A stretch of 39,101 nt of DNA from JACRAR01 sp041674385 (GTDB lineage: Bacteria; Pseudomonadota; Gammaproteobacteria; Burkholderiales; Rhodocyclaceae). Location: assembly GCA_041674385.1 (NCBI GenBank), contig JBAYVU010000033.1, forward strand, positions 1-39,101, read 5' to 3'. The notes beneath the pieces were generated by a model. It saw only the letters and a program-made list of their open reading frames with translations. It was not told the origin of the DNA and ran no database searches. Position numbers and translations under genes: made by a program. How positions within the stretch are numbered: position 1 is the first letter of the stretch; each line of letters starts with the position of its first letter. Below, piece by piece: positions 15,520 through 23,955 of this stretch.

Positions 15520-18357
15520 ATGCGCATGAACATGCCGGTCACCAACGTCGAAGTACCGCTTCAACCTAGCACGCTGATTGTTTCCAAGACCGACCTGAAA
15601 GGACAGATCACCTATATCAACAGAGATTTTCTGGAGATATCCGGTTTCAGCGAGTCCGAACTGATCGGTCAGTCTCACAATATCGTGCGTCATCCCGACA
15701 TGCCTCCGGAAGCCTTCGAGGATTTGTGGAAGACCCTCCAGGCTGGCCGACCCTGGATCGGCATGGTCAAGAATCGCTGCAAGAACGGCGACTACTACTG
15801 GGTCTATGCGCATGCCACGCCGCTGATCGAGAACGGCCAGACGGTCGGATATATGTCGGTGCGCAAGCAGCCGACGCGTGCGCAAGTGGATGAAGCCGAG
15901 CATGCCTATCGCCTGTTTCGGGAGAAACGTCAGGGCAACCTGAAGGTCGAATTTGGCAGCGCTGTCGCCGACACCCTGGCGAGGAAACTGAATATTTTCC
16001 GCACGATGAGCATCAAGGCGCGCTTGTTCTTCGTGATCGTTATGCTGGGCCTGCTGATGATGGTGATCGGCGGCATGGGTTTGTTCGGCATGAACAAGAG
16101 CAATGAAGGCTTGCAGTCTGTCTATGAGGATCGCACCGTGGCCTTGGGACAGGTGACCCGCATCAACCGCAATATTATTCGAAACCGCATGGCGATCGAC
16201 GAGATGCTGCTCGATCCGACGCCCGAGCAGATCGCCAAGGGCGGCAAGGAAGTCGAAGAAAACATTGCCGAAATCACCAAGATTTGGGATGCCTTTGTTG
16301 CGACCAGTTTGTCCCCCGAAGAAAAAGCTTTGGCCGACAAGTTTGCCGCCGATCGCAAGCGATTCGTCGCCGAAGGGCTCAGGCCTTCCCTGGAGGCCAT
16401 CCGCGCGGGCAAGTTCGACGAAGCCAGGGCCTTGGCAGTCAAGATGCGAGAATTCAATGCGCCGGTGCGTGAAGATGTCACCAAGCTGGTACAGATGGAA
16501 CTCGACGGGGCGAAGAATGAGTATGAGAACGCCCAGGCACGCTTTGCCGATATCCGTAACATCGCTATCGGCCTGATCCTGGCGGGCATTGCACTGGCCT
16601 TGGTGCTGGGTATGGCACTGGTCAGAGCCATCGTGCAACCGTTGCAACAGGCGGCCGGCGTATTCGGCTTGATTGGCCAGGGCAATTATGGCAACCAGAT
16701 CGATATCACCAGCAACAACGAGATCGGCAGGGTGCTGCAGGCGTTGGAAATGATGCAGACCAAACTCGGCTTCGAGGTTTCCGAAGCCAAGCGGATTGCC
16801 GACGAGAATCTGCGCATCCGGATCGCTCTGGACAACGTCAGCACCGGCGTGATGATCGCCAATCCTGAGCGGAGCATCATCTACGCCAACAGGTCGGTGC
16901 AGACGATACTCAAGGGTGCCGAGGCGGCGATCCGCCAGCAATTGCCGAATTTCAACGCTGAGCAGATGATCGGTGTCAACATCGACACCTTCCATAAAAA
17001 CCCGGCCCATCAGGCCAATTTGCTGAAGACTTTCACCAGCACCCATGTTGCCAACCTGGAGATCGGCGGACGCTTTTTGCGAGTGACGGCCAGCCCGGTG
17101 CTCAACGAGCAGGGCGCGCGGCTCGGTGCAGTGGCCGAGTGGCTGGATCGCACCGGCGAGATAACCGTCGAGAAGGAAGTGGCCAACATCGTCGAAGGCG
17201 CAATGCGCGGCGACTTCGAGCAGCGCCTGACGCTGGAGGGCAAGGAGGGTTTCTTCAAGCAACTGTCCGAAGGACTCAATCGTTGGGCGGAAGTGACATC
17301 AACCGGTCTGCAGGATGTGGCCAAGGTATTGAAGACCGTGGCGCAGGGCGATCTCACGAAGAAAATCGAAGCCGATTACGAAGGCATCTTCGGGCAATTG
17401 AAGGACGACACCAATACCACCGTCGAGCGGCTTAAGGAAGTCATCGGCCGCATCAAGGAAGCCACCGAGGCGATCAACACGGCTTCGCAGGAAATCGCCG
17501 CGGGCAACGTCGACCTGTCGAGCCGCACCGAAGAGCAGGCATCGAGCCTGGAAGAAACCTCATCAAGCATGGAAGAGCTCAACGCGACGGTCAAGAACAA
17601 CGCCGAGAATGCCCGGCAAGCCAATGTGCTGGCCAAGAGTTCAAACGAAGTCGCGACGCGCGGCGGCACCATGGTCAAGGGCGTGGTATCGACCATGAGC
17701 GAAATCCAGAGCAGCTCGAAGAAGATTGCCGACATCATCGGGGTGATCGACAGCATCGCTTTCCAGACCAACATCCTGGCCTTGAACGCCGCGGTGGAAG
17801 CGGCGCGAGCCGGAGAGCAGGGCAGGGGTTTTGCGGTGGTTGCAACGGAAGTACGCAGCCTGGCGCATCGCAGCGCCACGGCGGCGAAGGAGATCAAGGT
17901 ACTGATTGCCGAATCGGTGGATAAAGTGGAAAGCGGTGCCAAGCTGGTCGAACAAGCGGGCAGCACTATGGATGAGGTGGTGAGCAGCTTCCAGGGCGTG
18001 GCCAACCTGGTGACGGAGATCTCCAACGCCAGCCGTGAACAGAGCAGCGGCATCGAGCAAGTGACGCAGGCGGTCAGTCAGATGGATGAGGTGACGCAGC
18101 AGAATGCGGCGCTGGTGGAACAGGCTGCCGCCGCTGCGGAGAGCCTGGAGGAGCAGGCGCGCGGGTTGATGCAAGCGGTGAGCATGTTCAAACTGGAGGA
18201 AGGTCAAGGCAGGCAGTTGGTTTCGACCGCAGTGGTGAAGACCCCGCGTTTGTCGGGACCGGCCAAGCAGGCTGTTCCTTCCTCTGCACAGACTAAGCCC
18301 AAGAAGATTCCACCGCCGCTGGCCTCAGATCCCGAGGATGAATGGGAAGAGTTCTGA
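15520..18357 (+). CDS. Aer-like receptor with two PAS domains and CheR tether
   Basis: This 945-residue receptor starts with a PAS domain resembling the Aer redox sensor. Arg57, His58 and Asp60 in RHPDMP fall at the same numbers as the FAD-site residues of E. coli Aer, and Trp79 also aligns. Then come a first membrane segment (about 169-191), a helical periplasmic domain (192-346), a second membrane segment (347-369), HAMP, a second PAS (about 430-550), a HAMP-like segment and the MCP signalling domain with its tip near 747-775. The C-terminus EWEEF fits the x-W-x-x-F tether for CheR/CheB. Classical Aer has no periplasmic domain and no tether. It probably senses redox or energy state plus a second signal. 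AGAGGAG precedes the ATG. Confidence 0.94.
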   Translation: MRMNMPVTNVEVPLQPSTLIVSKTDLKGQITYINRDFLEISGFSESELIGQSHNIVRHPDMPPEAFEDLWKTLQAGRPWIGMVKNRCKNGDYYWVYAHATPLIENGQTVGYMSVRKQPTRAQVDEAEHAYRLFREKRQGNLKVEFGSAVADTLARKLNIFRTMSIKARLFFVIVMLGLLMMVIGGMGLFGMNKSNEGLQSVYEDRTVALGQVTRINRNIIRNRMAIDEMLLDPTPEQIAKGGKEVEENIAEITKIWDAFVATSLSPEEKALADKFAADRKRFVAEGLRPSLEAIRAGKFDEARALAVKMREFNAPVREDVTKLVQMELDGAKNEYENAQARFADIRNIAIGLILAGIALALVLGMALVRAIVQPLQQAAGVFGLIGQGNYGNQIDITSNNEIGRVLQALEMMQTKLGFEVSEAKRIADENLRIRIALDNVSTGVMIANPERSIIYANRSVQTILKGAEAAIRQQLPNFNAEQMIGVNIDTFHKNPAHQANLLKTFTSTHVANLEIGGRFLRVTASPVLNEQGARLGAVAEWLDRTGEITVEKEVANIVEGAMRGDFEQRLTLEGKEGFFKQLSEGLNRWAEVTSTGLQDVAKVLKTVAQGDLTKKIEADYEGIFGQLKDDTNTTVERLKEVIGRIKEATEAINTASQEIAAGNVDLSSRTEEQASSLEETSSSMEELNATVKNNAENARQANVLAKSSNEVATRGGTMVKGVVSTMSEIQSSSKKIADIIGVIDSIAFQTNILALNAAVEAARAGEQGRGFAVVATEVRSLAHRSATAAKEIKVLIAESVDKVESGAKLVEQAGSTMDEVVSSFQGVANLVTEISNASREQSSGIEQVTQAVSQMDEVTQQNAALVEQAAAAAESLEEQARGLMQAVSMFKLEEGQGRQLVSTAVVKTPRLSGPAKQAVPSSAQTKPKKIPPPLASDPEDEWEEF

Positions 18358-18386
18358 TGATCAAATGCCTGCTGGGTGGCTGATCG

Positions 18387-19289
18387 ATGATTGACGTCCG
18401 TACGGGAAAGTCTGCTGCACTGCGCAGTCCCACCGATGCGAAGCCATCGCTGCTGCCTGCGCGCGAGTTCCAGTTTACCGCCGAGGATTTCGAGCGGGTG
18501 CGCAAGCTGATTTATCAGCATGCCGGTATCTCCCTTGCCCCAGTCAAGCAGGACATGGTCTACAGCCGTCTGGCTCGGCGGCTGCGGGCCAACAACTACA
18601 CGACCTTTGCACAGTACTTGGCGCATTTGGAGCGCAACGACGAAGCCGAATGGGAAACTTTCATCAACTCGCTGACCACCAATCTCACTTCTTTTTTCCG
18701 TGAGGCCCATCATTTCGAGATACTGGCCAAACATCTGCAAAAAATAGGCGGTACGCATGGCAAGCCGCTACGCATCTGGTGTTCGGCCGCTTCGACCGGC
18801 GAGGAACCCTATACGCTGGCGATTACCGCTTGCGAGGCTTTCGATACCTACACGCCGCCGGTGAACATCATCGCCAGCGACATCGATACCAATGTGCTGG
18901 CTGTTGCGGGCAAGGGCGTGTATTCGACGGATCGAGTCGAGAAAATGGCGCCGGAGCGTCTGCATCGATTTTTTCTCAAGGGCACCGGCAGCCAAGCCGG
19001 TTTTGTCAGGGTCAGGCCGGAATTGCAAAAACTCATTACTTTCAACCGGGTCAACCTGCTCGACGCGCACTGGCCGAATGTACCGGGACCGATCGACGTG
19101 ATGTTCTGCCGGAATGTCATGATCTATTTTGACAAACCCACCCAATACCAGATACTGAAGAAATTTGCCCGGTTGTTGCGTGAAGACGGCCTGCTGTTCG
19201 CCGGCCATTCCGAGAGCTTCATGCATGCCGCCGATTTGTTCCGCTCACTGGGACGTACCGTCTATGAACGCGCGGACCGAAAGCCCTGA
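18387..19289 (+). CDS. cheR: Chemoreceptor methyltransferase CheR
   Basis: This 300-residue protein has the CheR N-terminal helical domain (FQFTAEDFERVRKLIYQHAG, then NSLTTNLTSFFRE) and a class I methyltransferase domain with IWCSAASTGEEPYTLA and FCRNVMIYFD. It transfers methyl groups from S-adenosylmethionine to receptor glutamates. The EWEEF tail of the neighbouring receptor is its likely docking site. The gene is 29 bases after the receptor. Its 3' end overlaps the start of cheD by 26 bases in another frame. Start ATG at 18387; the ribosome-binding site (GGGTGG) is moderate. Confidence 0.97.
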   Translation: MIDVRTGKSAALRSPTDAKPSLLPAREFQFTAEDFERVRKLIYQHAGISLAPVKQDMVYSRLARRLRANNYTTFAQYLAHLERNDEAEWETFINSLTTNLTSFFREAHHFEILAKHLQKIGGTHGKPLRIWCSAASTGEEPYTLAITACEAFDTYTPPVNIIASDIDTNVLAVAGKGVYSTDRVEKMAPERLHRFFLKGTGSQAGFVRVRPELQKLITFNRVNLLDAHWPNVPGPIDVMFCRNVMIYFDKPTQYQILKKFARLLREDGLLFAGHSESFMHAADLFRSLGRTVYERADRKP

Positions 19290-19890
19290 GCTTAGTTTCA
19301 CCGAGCATCTGGCCAGTAACCGATATTACGATCGCACATTCGAGGTCGAGGCGGTCAAGGTGCTTCCGGGCGAGTATTACGCCTCCACTTCCAACATGGT
19401 GCTGGTGACGGTGCTCGGTTCCTGCATTTCGGCCTGTATCCGGGATCGCGAGAAGAATATCGGCGGCATGAACCATTTCATGCTGGCCAATGGCGGCAAT
19501 ACCGATTCGCCGAACAGCGCTTCGGCCCACTATGGCGTGTATGCCATGGAAGTATTGATCAACCATCTGCTCAAGCTTGGCGCCCGCCGCGGCAACATGG
19601 TGGCTAAAGTATTTGGCGGCGGACGGGTCATGTCGTCCTTGTCCAGTTCCCAAGTCGGCGAACGTAATTCGGAATTTGTGCTCGATTTTTTAAACACCGA
19701 AGGCATCCCGGTATTGGCAAAAGATTTACTGGATGTCTATCCGCGCAAGGTTTATTTTTTTCCGAGCAGCGGCAGGGCGCTGGTGAAGAAATTGGTGCGT
19801 CTGCACAACGACACGCTGGTGCGCCGCGAGAAGGAATACCAAGCCCGCCTCGCCGAAGCGCCGATCGCCGGCGATGTCGAACTATTTTAG
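19264..19890 (+). CDS. cheD: Chemoreceptor glutamine deamidase CheD
   Basis: This 208-residue protein has the CheD active site: Cys54 in VLGSCISACIRD and His71 in GGMNHFMLA. It deamidates receptor glutamines and in some bacteria binds CheC. No cheC gene is seen here. The start at 19264 is inside the end of cheR; the longer frame from 19165 would add residues that only shadow cheR. The last six residues, GDVELF, are identical to those of the chemoreceptor-like protein ending at 12247 but use different codons. cheB follows 13 bases after the stop. Confidence 0.96.
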   Translation: MNARTESPELSFTEHLASNRYYDRTFEVEAVKVLPGEYYASTSNMVLVTVLGSCISACIRDREKNIGGMNHFMLANGGNTDSPNSASAHYGVYAMEVLINHLLKLGARRGNMVAKVFGGGRVMSSLSSSQVGERNSEFVLDFLNTEGIPVLAKDLLDVYPRKVYFFPSSGRALVKKLVRLHNDTLVRREKEYQARLAEAPIAGDVELF

Positions 19891-19903
19891 CAAGGATCAG
19901 AGT

Positions 19904-20956
19904 ATGGCAATCAAGGTGCTCATTATCGACGACTCCGCGCTGATGCGCGCGCTACTGACGGAAATTATCAATGGAGCGCCTGATCTCGATGTGGTTGGTG
20001 CGGCTCCCGACCCGATCGTCGCACGCGAGATGATCAAGTCGCTGAGTCCCGATGTTTTGACGCTGGATGTCGAAATGCCGAGGATGGACGGACTGGACTT
20101 TCTCAGCCGCCTGATGAAGCTGCGCCCAATGCCGGTCATCATGATCTCATCGCTGACCGAGCGTGGCTCTGAAGTGACGTTGCAGGCATTGGAACTCGGC
20201 GCCGTCGATTTTCTTCCCAAGCCGCGCATGGAAAACATTTCCCTGCTGCAGGATTATTCCGAAGAAATCCGCGACAAGATCCGCGCTGCCTTTGGCGCTC
20301 GTCTCAAATCCGCGGCTGTTGGGCGATTGGCGGCTGCCCAGCCAATCCAGGGTGTGTCGTATCCACCATTGGGCACAAGAACTCTGAAAGAGAAGCTGAT
20401 TGCCATAGGCGCATCGACCGGGGGCACGGAAGCCATCAAAGATGTATTGGCGTCGTTGCCTGCCGAGGTTCCCGGCATTGTCATCGTCCAGCATATGCCT
20501 GAGTCATTTACCGCGTCGTTTGCCAAGCGGCTCGACAGCCTCTCGAAAGTACGCGTCATCGAGGCGCAGGGCGGCGAACGGATCGAGCCTGGACATGCGT
20601 ATCTGGCGCCGGGACATTCACATTTGCTGGTGAAGAAGAGCGGCGGCGGTTATGTGACTGAATTATCGAAGGACGAACCCGTCAACCGTCATCGACCAGC
20701 GGTGGATGTGCTGTTTCATTCGGTAGCCGGGCTGTTGCGCAACAGCGCCATTGGCGTGATTCTCACTGGCATGGGCAAGGACGGTGCCCGTGGTTTGTTG
20801 GAGATGCGCCAGGCGGGGGCCTGGACGATAGGGCAGAGCCAGGAGTCCTGTGTGGTCTATGGTATGCCGCGGGAGGCCGCACTGATCGGAGCGATCGACG
20901 AGGTGGTTGGCCTGGCCGATGTTTCCGAACATATCCTGGCGCGGTTGCGCGCCTAA
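19904..20956 (+). CDS. cheB: Receptor methylesterase and response regulator CheB
   Basis: This 350-residue protein has a receiver domain with Asp55 in TLDVEMPRMDG and a Lys in FLPKPRM, a linker, and a C-terminal methylesterase domain with the catalytic pattern IGASTGG (Ser), QHMPESF (His) and GMGKDGARG (Asp). It removes methyl groups and deamidates receptors when phosphorylated by CheA. The ATG at 19904 is chosen because AAGGA (19892-19896) is 7 bases upstream and the receiver domain begins immediately. The upstream start at 19874 would overlap cheD. It closes the first chemotaxis block. Confidence 0.97.
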   Translation: MAIKVLIIDDSALMRALLTEIINGAPDLDVVGAAPDPIVAREMIKSLSPDVLTLDVEMPRMDGLDFLSRLMKLRPMPVIMISSLTERGSEVTLQALELGAVDFLPKPRMENISLLQDYSEEIRDKIRAAFGARLKSAAVGRLAAAQPIQGVSYPPLGTRTLKEKLIAIGASTGGTEAIKDVLASLPAEVPGIVIVQHMPESFTASFAKRLDSLSKVRVIEAQGGERIEPGHAYLAPGHSHLLVKKSGGGYVTELSKDEPVNRHRPAVDVLFHSVAGLLRNSAIGVILTGMGKDGARGLLEMRQAGAWTIGQSQESCVVYGMPREAALIGAIDEVVGLADVSEHILARLRA

Positions 20957-21002
20957 GATCGTTAGGGGCTTAATGCTGGGCATCCAACTTCCGGCGAACC
21001 GT

Positions 21003-21008
21003 TATAAT
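21003..21008 (+). promoter_or_regulatory. Perfect TATAAT box before the STAS gene
   Basis: TATAAT lies 42 bases upstream of the STAS start, inside the 94-base gap after cheB. The region 16-18 bases upstream shows no good minus-35 hexamer, so activity would need an activator or be weak. It suggests the STAS gene may have its own transcript. Confidence 0.35.
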
Positions 21009-21050
21009 CCATTTGAATGCCAGTCATGCAGCACATAGGAGCCGTTCAAT

Positions 21051-21353
21051 ATGCAAGTTAATGTGATCAAATCCGACCAACATGTCACGATCCGGTTGCA
21101 GGGGCGCTTTGATTTCAATACCCATCGCGATTTTCGTGCTGCAGTCGATTCGGCCTTGCAGGAATCGTCCAATCAAATCCAGATGGATTTGGGCGGGGTC
21201 GATTACTTGGACAGTTCTGCCTTGGGGATGCTGCTGATGTTGCGTGACAAAGCCATCGCCGTCAACAAGACGGTGTCGCTCATGAATTGCCATGGCAGTG
21301 TTCGCCAGGTGCTGGATATTGCCAACTTCGGCAAGTTGTTCGCTATTAGCTGA
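21051..21353 (+). CDS. STAS-domain protein, anti-sigma factor antagonist type
   Basis: This 100-residue single STAS domain has the RLQGRFDF opening and the DYLDSSALGMLLML helix, where Ser55-Ser56 occupy the site phosphorylated in SpoIIAA-type antagonists. Such proteins bind anti-sigma factors or partner kinases depending on phosphorylation. No RsbW-type kinase or PP2C phosphatase lies in the window. In Pseudomonas the STAS protein HsbA binds FlgM, the anti-FliA factor; the position here, inside a chemotaxis cluster with fliA downstream, makes a similar role possible but unproven. TAGGAG lies 9 bases before the ATG. A possible terminator follows. Confidence 0.88.
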   Translation: MQVNVIKSDQHVTIRLQGRFDFNTHRDFRAAVDSALQESSNQIQMDLGGVDYLDSSALGMLLMLRDKAIAVNKTVSLMNCHGSVRQVLDIANFGKLFAIS

Positions 21354-21373
21354 TAGGAAGGCCCCGGGATTGG

Positions 21374-21423
21374 ACGCATTCTTAATGCCAATCCGTCTCC
21401 AGTCAGGGATGCGTTTTTGTTTG
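21374..21423 (+). terminator. Possible terminator after the STAS gene
   Basis: ACGCATTCT (21374-21382) pairs with GGGATGCGT (21405-21413), including wobble pairs, and is followed by a T-rich stretch. The loop is large. A second compact hairpin, GGCCG-TAA-CGGCC (flanks at 21427-21445), follows without T residues. Together they suggest a transcription break between the STAS gene and cheV1. Strength is uncertain. Confidence 0.4.
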
Positions 21424-21523
21424 TGATCTGGCCGTAACGGCCGGAATTCAGACGCCGGGATGGCTGTGCGGGACGCTTCAAACGGCACAAAATGGCGTAA
21501 TATTGCAAATATGCGGGATTGAT

Positions 21524-21541
21524 GCGGCATTATCATGCCGC
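21524..21541 (+). promoter_or_regulatory. Leader hairpin before cheV1
   Basis: GCGGCAT and ATGCCGC form a perfect 7-bp stem with a TATC loop, 24 bases before the cheV1 ATG and 10 bases before its AGAAAGG ribosome-binding site. It could be an RNA stabiliser at a transcript start or an operator. The rest of the 212-base gap 21354-21565 holds the possible terminator above and an AT-rich stretch (21500-21512) where a promoter may lie. Confidence 0.35.
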
Positions 21542-21565
21542 ACCTCCTGATAGAAAGGCACAATA

Positions 21566-22531
21566 ATGTCCGACTTGATGAAGAGCATTGACGAGAGAAC
21601 CCGGCTGGCAGGCACGAACAAGCTGGAGATTCTGCTATTTACGCTGGGGCTCGATACCCGTACCGGTCGGCGCGAGACTTTCGGCATCAATGTTTTCAAG
21701 GTACGAGAAGTCATGCGTACACCGGAGATCACTTCGGCGCCCGATATGCCTTCGGCAGTCAAAGGCATGGTCAGTTTGCGCGGGGTGCTGGTGCCGGTGA
21801 TCGATCTGGCCGAATACATAGGCGTCCAGCCGGAATCGCCGCGCGAGATCATGATCGTGACCGAATACAATCGCCATACGCAGGGTTTCCTGGTGGAGGG
21901 CGTGGATACCATCCTGCGCCTGGACTGGGCTCAGATGCGGGTGCCGCCGGATATGCTGATGTCCAATCTCGGCGGCCTGGTGACGGCCGTGACCGAGCTG
22001 CCCGACAGCCGCCTGGTGATGATGCTCGATGTCGAGCGGGTTCTTGCCGAGACGACCAAATACGATGACGGATTCATGTTCAAGGATATCCAGCCGGTCG
22101 ATGACCAAGATCTTACGGTTTTTTTCGCGGATGACTCATCGGTAGCGCGAAGCCAGATTCAGCGTACCTTGGAAGCGCTTGGCATGAAGTTCATCTCGGC
22201 GGTGAATGGCCGCGCCGCCTGGGAGGAGCTACAGAAAATCGCCACCTATGCCGAGAGTAGCGGCCGACCTGTCAGCGACATGTTGCAACTGGTCCTGACC
22301 GACGTCGAAATGCCGGAAATGGATGGTTACATCCTGACCAAGAACATCAAGAGCGACTCGCGTTTTGCCGGTATTCCGGTGATCATGCATTCATCGTTGT
22401 CCGGTATGTCCAACCAGCAACTCGGCCAATCGGTCGGGGTAGATGAATACGTGCCCAAGTTCGAGCCGCAACGCTTGGCCGAGACGCTGACTCGCCTTAC
22501 CAAGCGTCGGCACCATGAAGCTAGCGCCTGA
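21566..22531 (+). CDS. cheV: Chemotaxis protein CheV, first copy
   Basis: This 321-residue protein is a CheW domain (about 20-170: FGINVFKVREV, then GMVSLRGVLVPVIDLAEYIG) joined to a receiver domain (about 190-315) with Asp246 in LTDVEMPEMDG, HSSLS and a Lys in YVPKFEP. CheV proteins couple certain receptors to CheA and act as phosphorylatable adaptors or phosphate sinks. The CheW part carries a longer loop (LGLDTRTGRRE) than the second copy. It overlaps no gene but lies 28 bases before cheV2, a clear tandem paralogue. The ATG follows AGAAAGGCACAATA. Confidence 0.95.
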   Translation: MSDLMKSIDERTRLAGTNKLEILLFTLGLDTRTGRRETFGINVFKVREVMRTPEITSAPDMPSAVKGMVSLRGVLVPVIDLAEYIGVQPESPREIMIVTEYNRHTQGFLVEGVDTILRLDWAQMRVPPDMLMSNLGGLVTAVTELPDSRLVMMLDVERVLAETTKYDDGFMFKDIQPVDDQDLTVFFADDSSVARSQIQRTLEALGMKFISAVNGRAAWEELQKIATYAESSGRPVSDMLQLVLTDVEMPEMDGYILTKNIKSDSRFAGIPVIMHSSLSGMSNQQLGQSVGVDEYVPKFEPQRLAETLTRLTKRRHHEASA

Positions 22532-22559
22532 CGGAAAATCCAGCGAAAAAGAGACTTCC

Positions 22560-23510
22560 ATGAGTCAAAATGACAAAAGCATACTCGAGTCCGTCGATGC
22601 CCGCACTCAGCTGGCGGGTTCCAACTGTATGGAGATCCTGCTGTTCTCGCTGGGCACGGGGGAAACCTTCGGCATCAATGTATTCAAGGTGCGCGAAGTC
22701 AGCAGGACACCGAAAATCACCAAGACACCCAACATGCCGGCCGGCGTCGAAGGACTCATCAGTCTGCGTGGCAACGTGATTCCGGTATTGTCGCTGGCGC
22801 GTTCGATGGATCTGGTCGATGCGCCCGTCGGCCTCGGTGGCTCAATGATGGTTACCGAATACAACAAACGCATCCTGGGTTTTCTGGTGCACGATGTCGA
22901 CCGTATCATCCGCGTCGAATGGAGCAAGGTGCTTGCTCCCGAATCGGTTATTACTGGCGGGACGCACCGGTTTATCACAGCGATTACCGAATTGCCCAAC
23001 GGCAAGATGGTTTCGATTCTCGACGTCGAGCAGATTCTTGCCAACACTTTTGGCGAGGCAACCGTCGGCGATCTGCAGCGTCTTGACGAGAACACGGATT
23101 ACAACGTCTTTTTCGCCGACGACTCGGCTGTGGCGCGCAAGAAAATCGCCGAGGTGCTCGACAAAATGGGCGTCAAGCACAAGCATGCGCTGAATGGCCT
23201 GGAGGCTTGGACGCGCTTGTCCGGCATGGCCACGCATGCGCAACAGACCAGTAAGGATTTGCGTGACGAATTGCAACTGATCCTGGTCGATGCCGAGATG
23301 CCTGAAATGGATGGTTACGTGCTCACCAAGAATATCAAGAACGATAAGCGCTTCAATGGCATTCCGGTGGTGATGCATTCGTCCTTATCCTCCGAGGCCA
23401 ATCGGGCCATGGGTTCGCGCGTCGGAGTCGACGCCTACGTGGCCAAGTTTGATGCGGACATGTTGGCGGACACCCTCCGTCCGCTGTTGATGAAATCACA
23501 TAAAAACTGA
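22560..23510 (+). CDS. cheV: Chemotaxis protein CheV, second copy
   Basis: This 316-residue protein has the same CheW-receiver layout as the preceding gene, with Asp244 in LVDAEMPEMDG and a Lys in YVAKFDA. The start at 22560 is chosen because it aligns with the start of the first copy (both reach D-x-R-T-x-L-A-G soon after); an upstream ATG at 22515 would overlap the previous gene and add 15 residues. The two copies share nearly identical segments around E-M-P-E-M-D-G-Y-x-L-T-K-N-I-K but differ widely elsewhere, so the duplication is old. cheY2 follows after 13 bases. Confidence 0.95.
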   Translation: MSQNDKSILESVDARTQLAGSNCMEILLFSLGTGETFGINVFKVREVSRTPKITKTPNMPAGVEGLISLRGNVIPVLSLARSMDLVDAPVGLGGSMMVTEYNKRILGFLVHDVDRIIRVEWSKVLAPESVITGGTHRFITAITELPNGKMVSILDVEQILANTFGEATVGDLQRLDENTDYNVFFADDSAVARKKIAEVLDKMGVKHKHALNGLEAWTRLSGMATHAQQTSKDLRDELQLILVDAEMPEMDGYVLTKNIKNDKRFNGIPVVMHSSLSSEANRAMGSRVGVDAYVAKFDADMLADTLRPLLMKSHKN

Positions 23511-23523
23511 GTCGGAGAGCTTT

Positions 23524-23925
23524 ATGACAGATCCGAGCAAGATCAAGTTCCTCGTTGTTGACGATTTTTCGACGATGCGCCGCATCGTGCGCAACCTGCT
23601 CAAGGAGTTGGGCTATACCAACGCCGAAGAGGCCGAGGATGGTGCTGTTGCGCTGCAAAAGCTCAAGGCCGGATCGTACGACTTCGTTATTTCGGACTGG
23701 AACATGCCCAACATGGATGGTTTGCAGTTGCTGCAGGCGGTGCGCGCCGACCCGGCCTTAAAGCATCTGCCGGTATTGATGATTACTGCCGAAGCCAAGA
23801 AAGAGAACATTATCGCCGCCGCCCAATCCGGCGCGAGTGGCTATATTGTCAAGCCTTTTACCGCAGGTACGTTGAACGACAAGCTGGTCAAGATTTTCGA
23901 AAAACTCGCGCAGTCCCCGGCGTAA
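23524..23925 (+). CDS. cheY: Chemotaxis response regulator CheY (CheY2)
   Basis: This 133-residue receiver is close to E. coli CheY over its whole length: VVDDFSTMRRIVRNLLKELG, phosphate-accepting Asp58 in SDWNMPNMDG, the TAEAKKENIIAAAQ helix and Lys in YIVKPFT. It is the likely motor-binding CheY that switches rotation at FliM, and it is the natural partner of cheZ, which starts 30 bases later. It is clearly distinct from CheY1 at 12306. GGAGAGCTTT precedes the ATG. Confidence 0.97.
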   Translation: MTDPSKIKFLVVDDFSTMRRIVRNLLKELGYTNAEEAEDGAVALQKLKAGSYDFVISDWNMPNMDGLQLLQAVRADPALKHLPVLMITAEAKKENIIAAAQSGASGYIVKPFTAGTLNDKLVKIFEKLAQSPA

Positions 23926-23955
23926 ACCCGGCACATCGAGGTGCACTAGGACATC

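Noticed and set aside
14863..17262. Minus-strand open frame of 799 codons opposite cheA1, cheW and the Aer-like receptor
   Set aside because: It lies antisense to three genes with clear domain matches, and its translation shows no recognisable domain. GC-rich third positions create such shadow frames.
19165..19890. Longer CheD start at 19165
   Set aside because: The first 33 residues would be encoded entirely within cheR and have no similarity to CheD; the ATG at 19264 fits the family's length.
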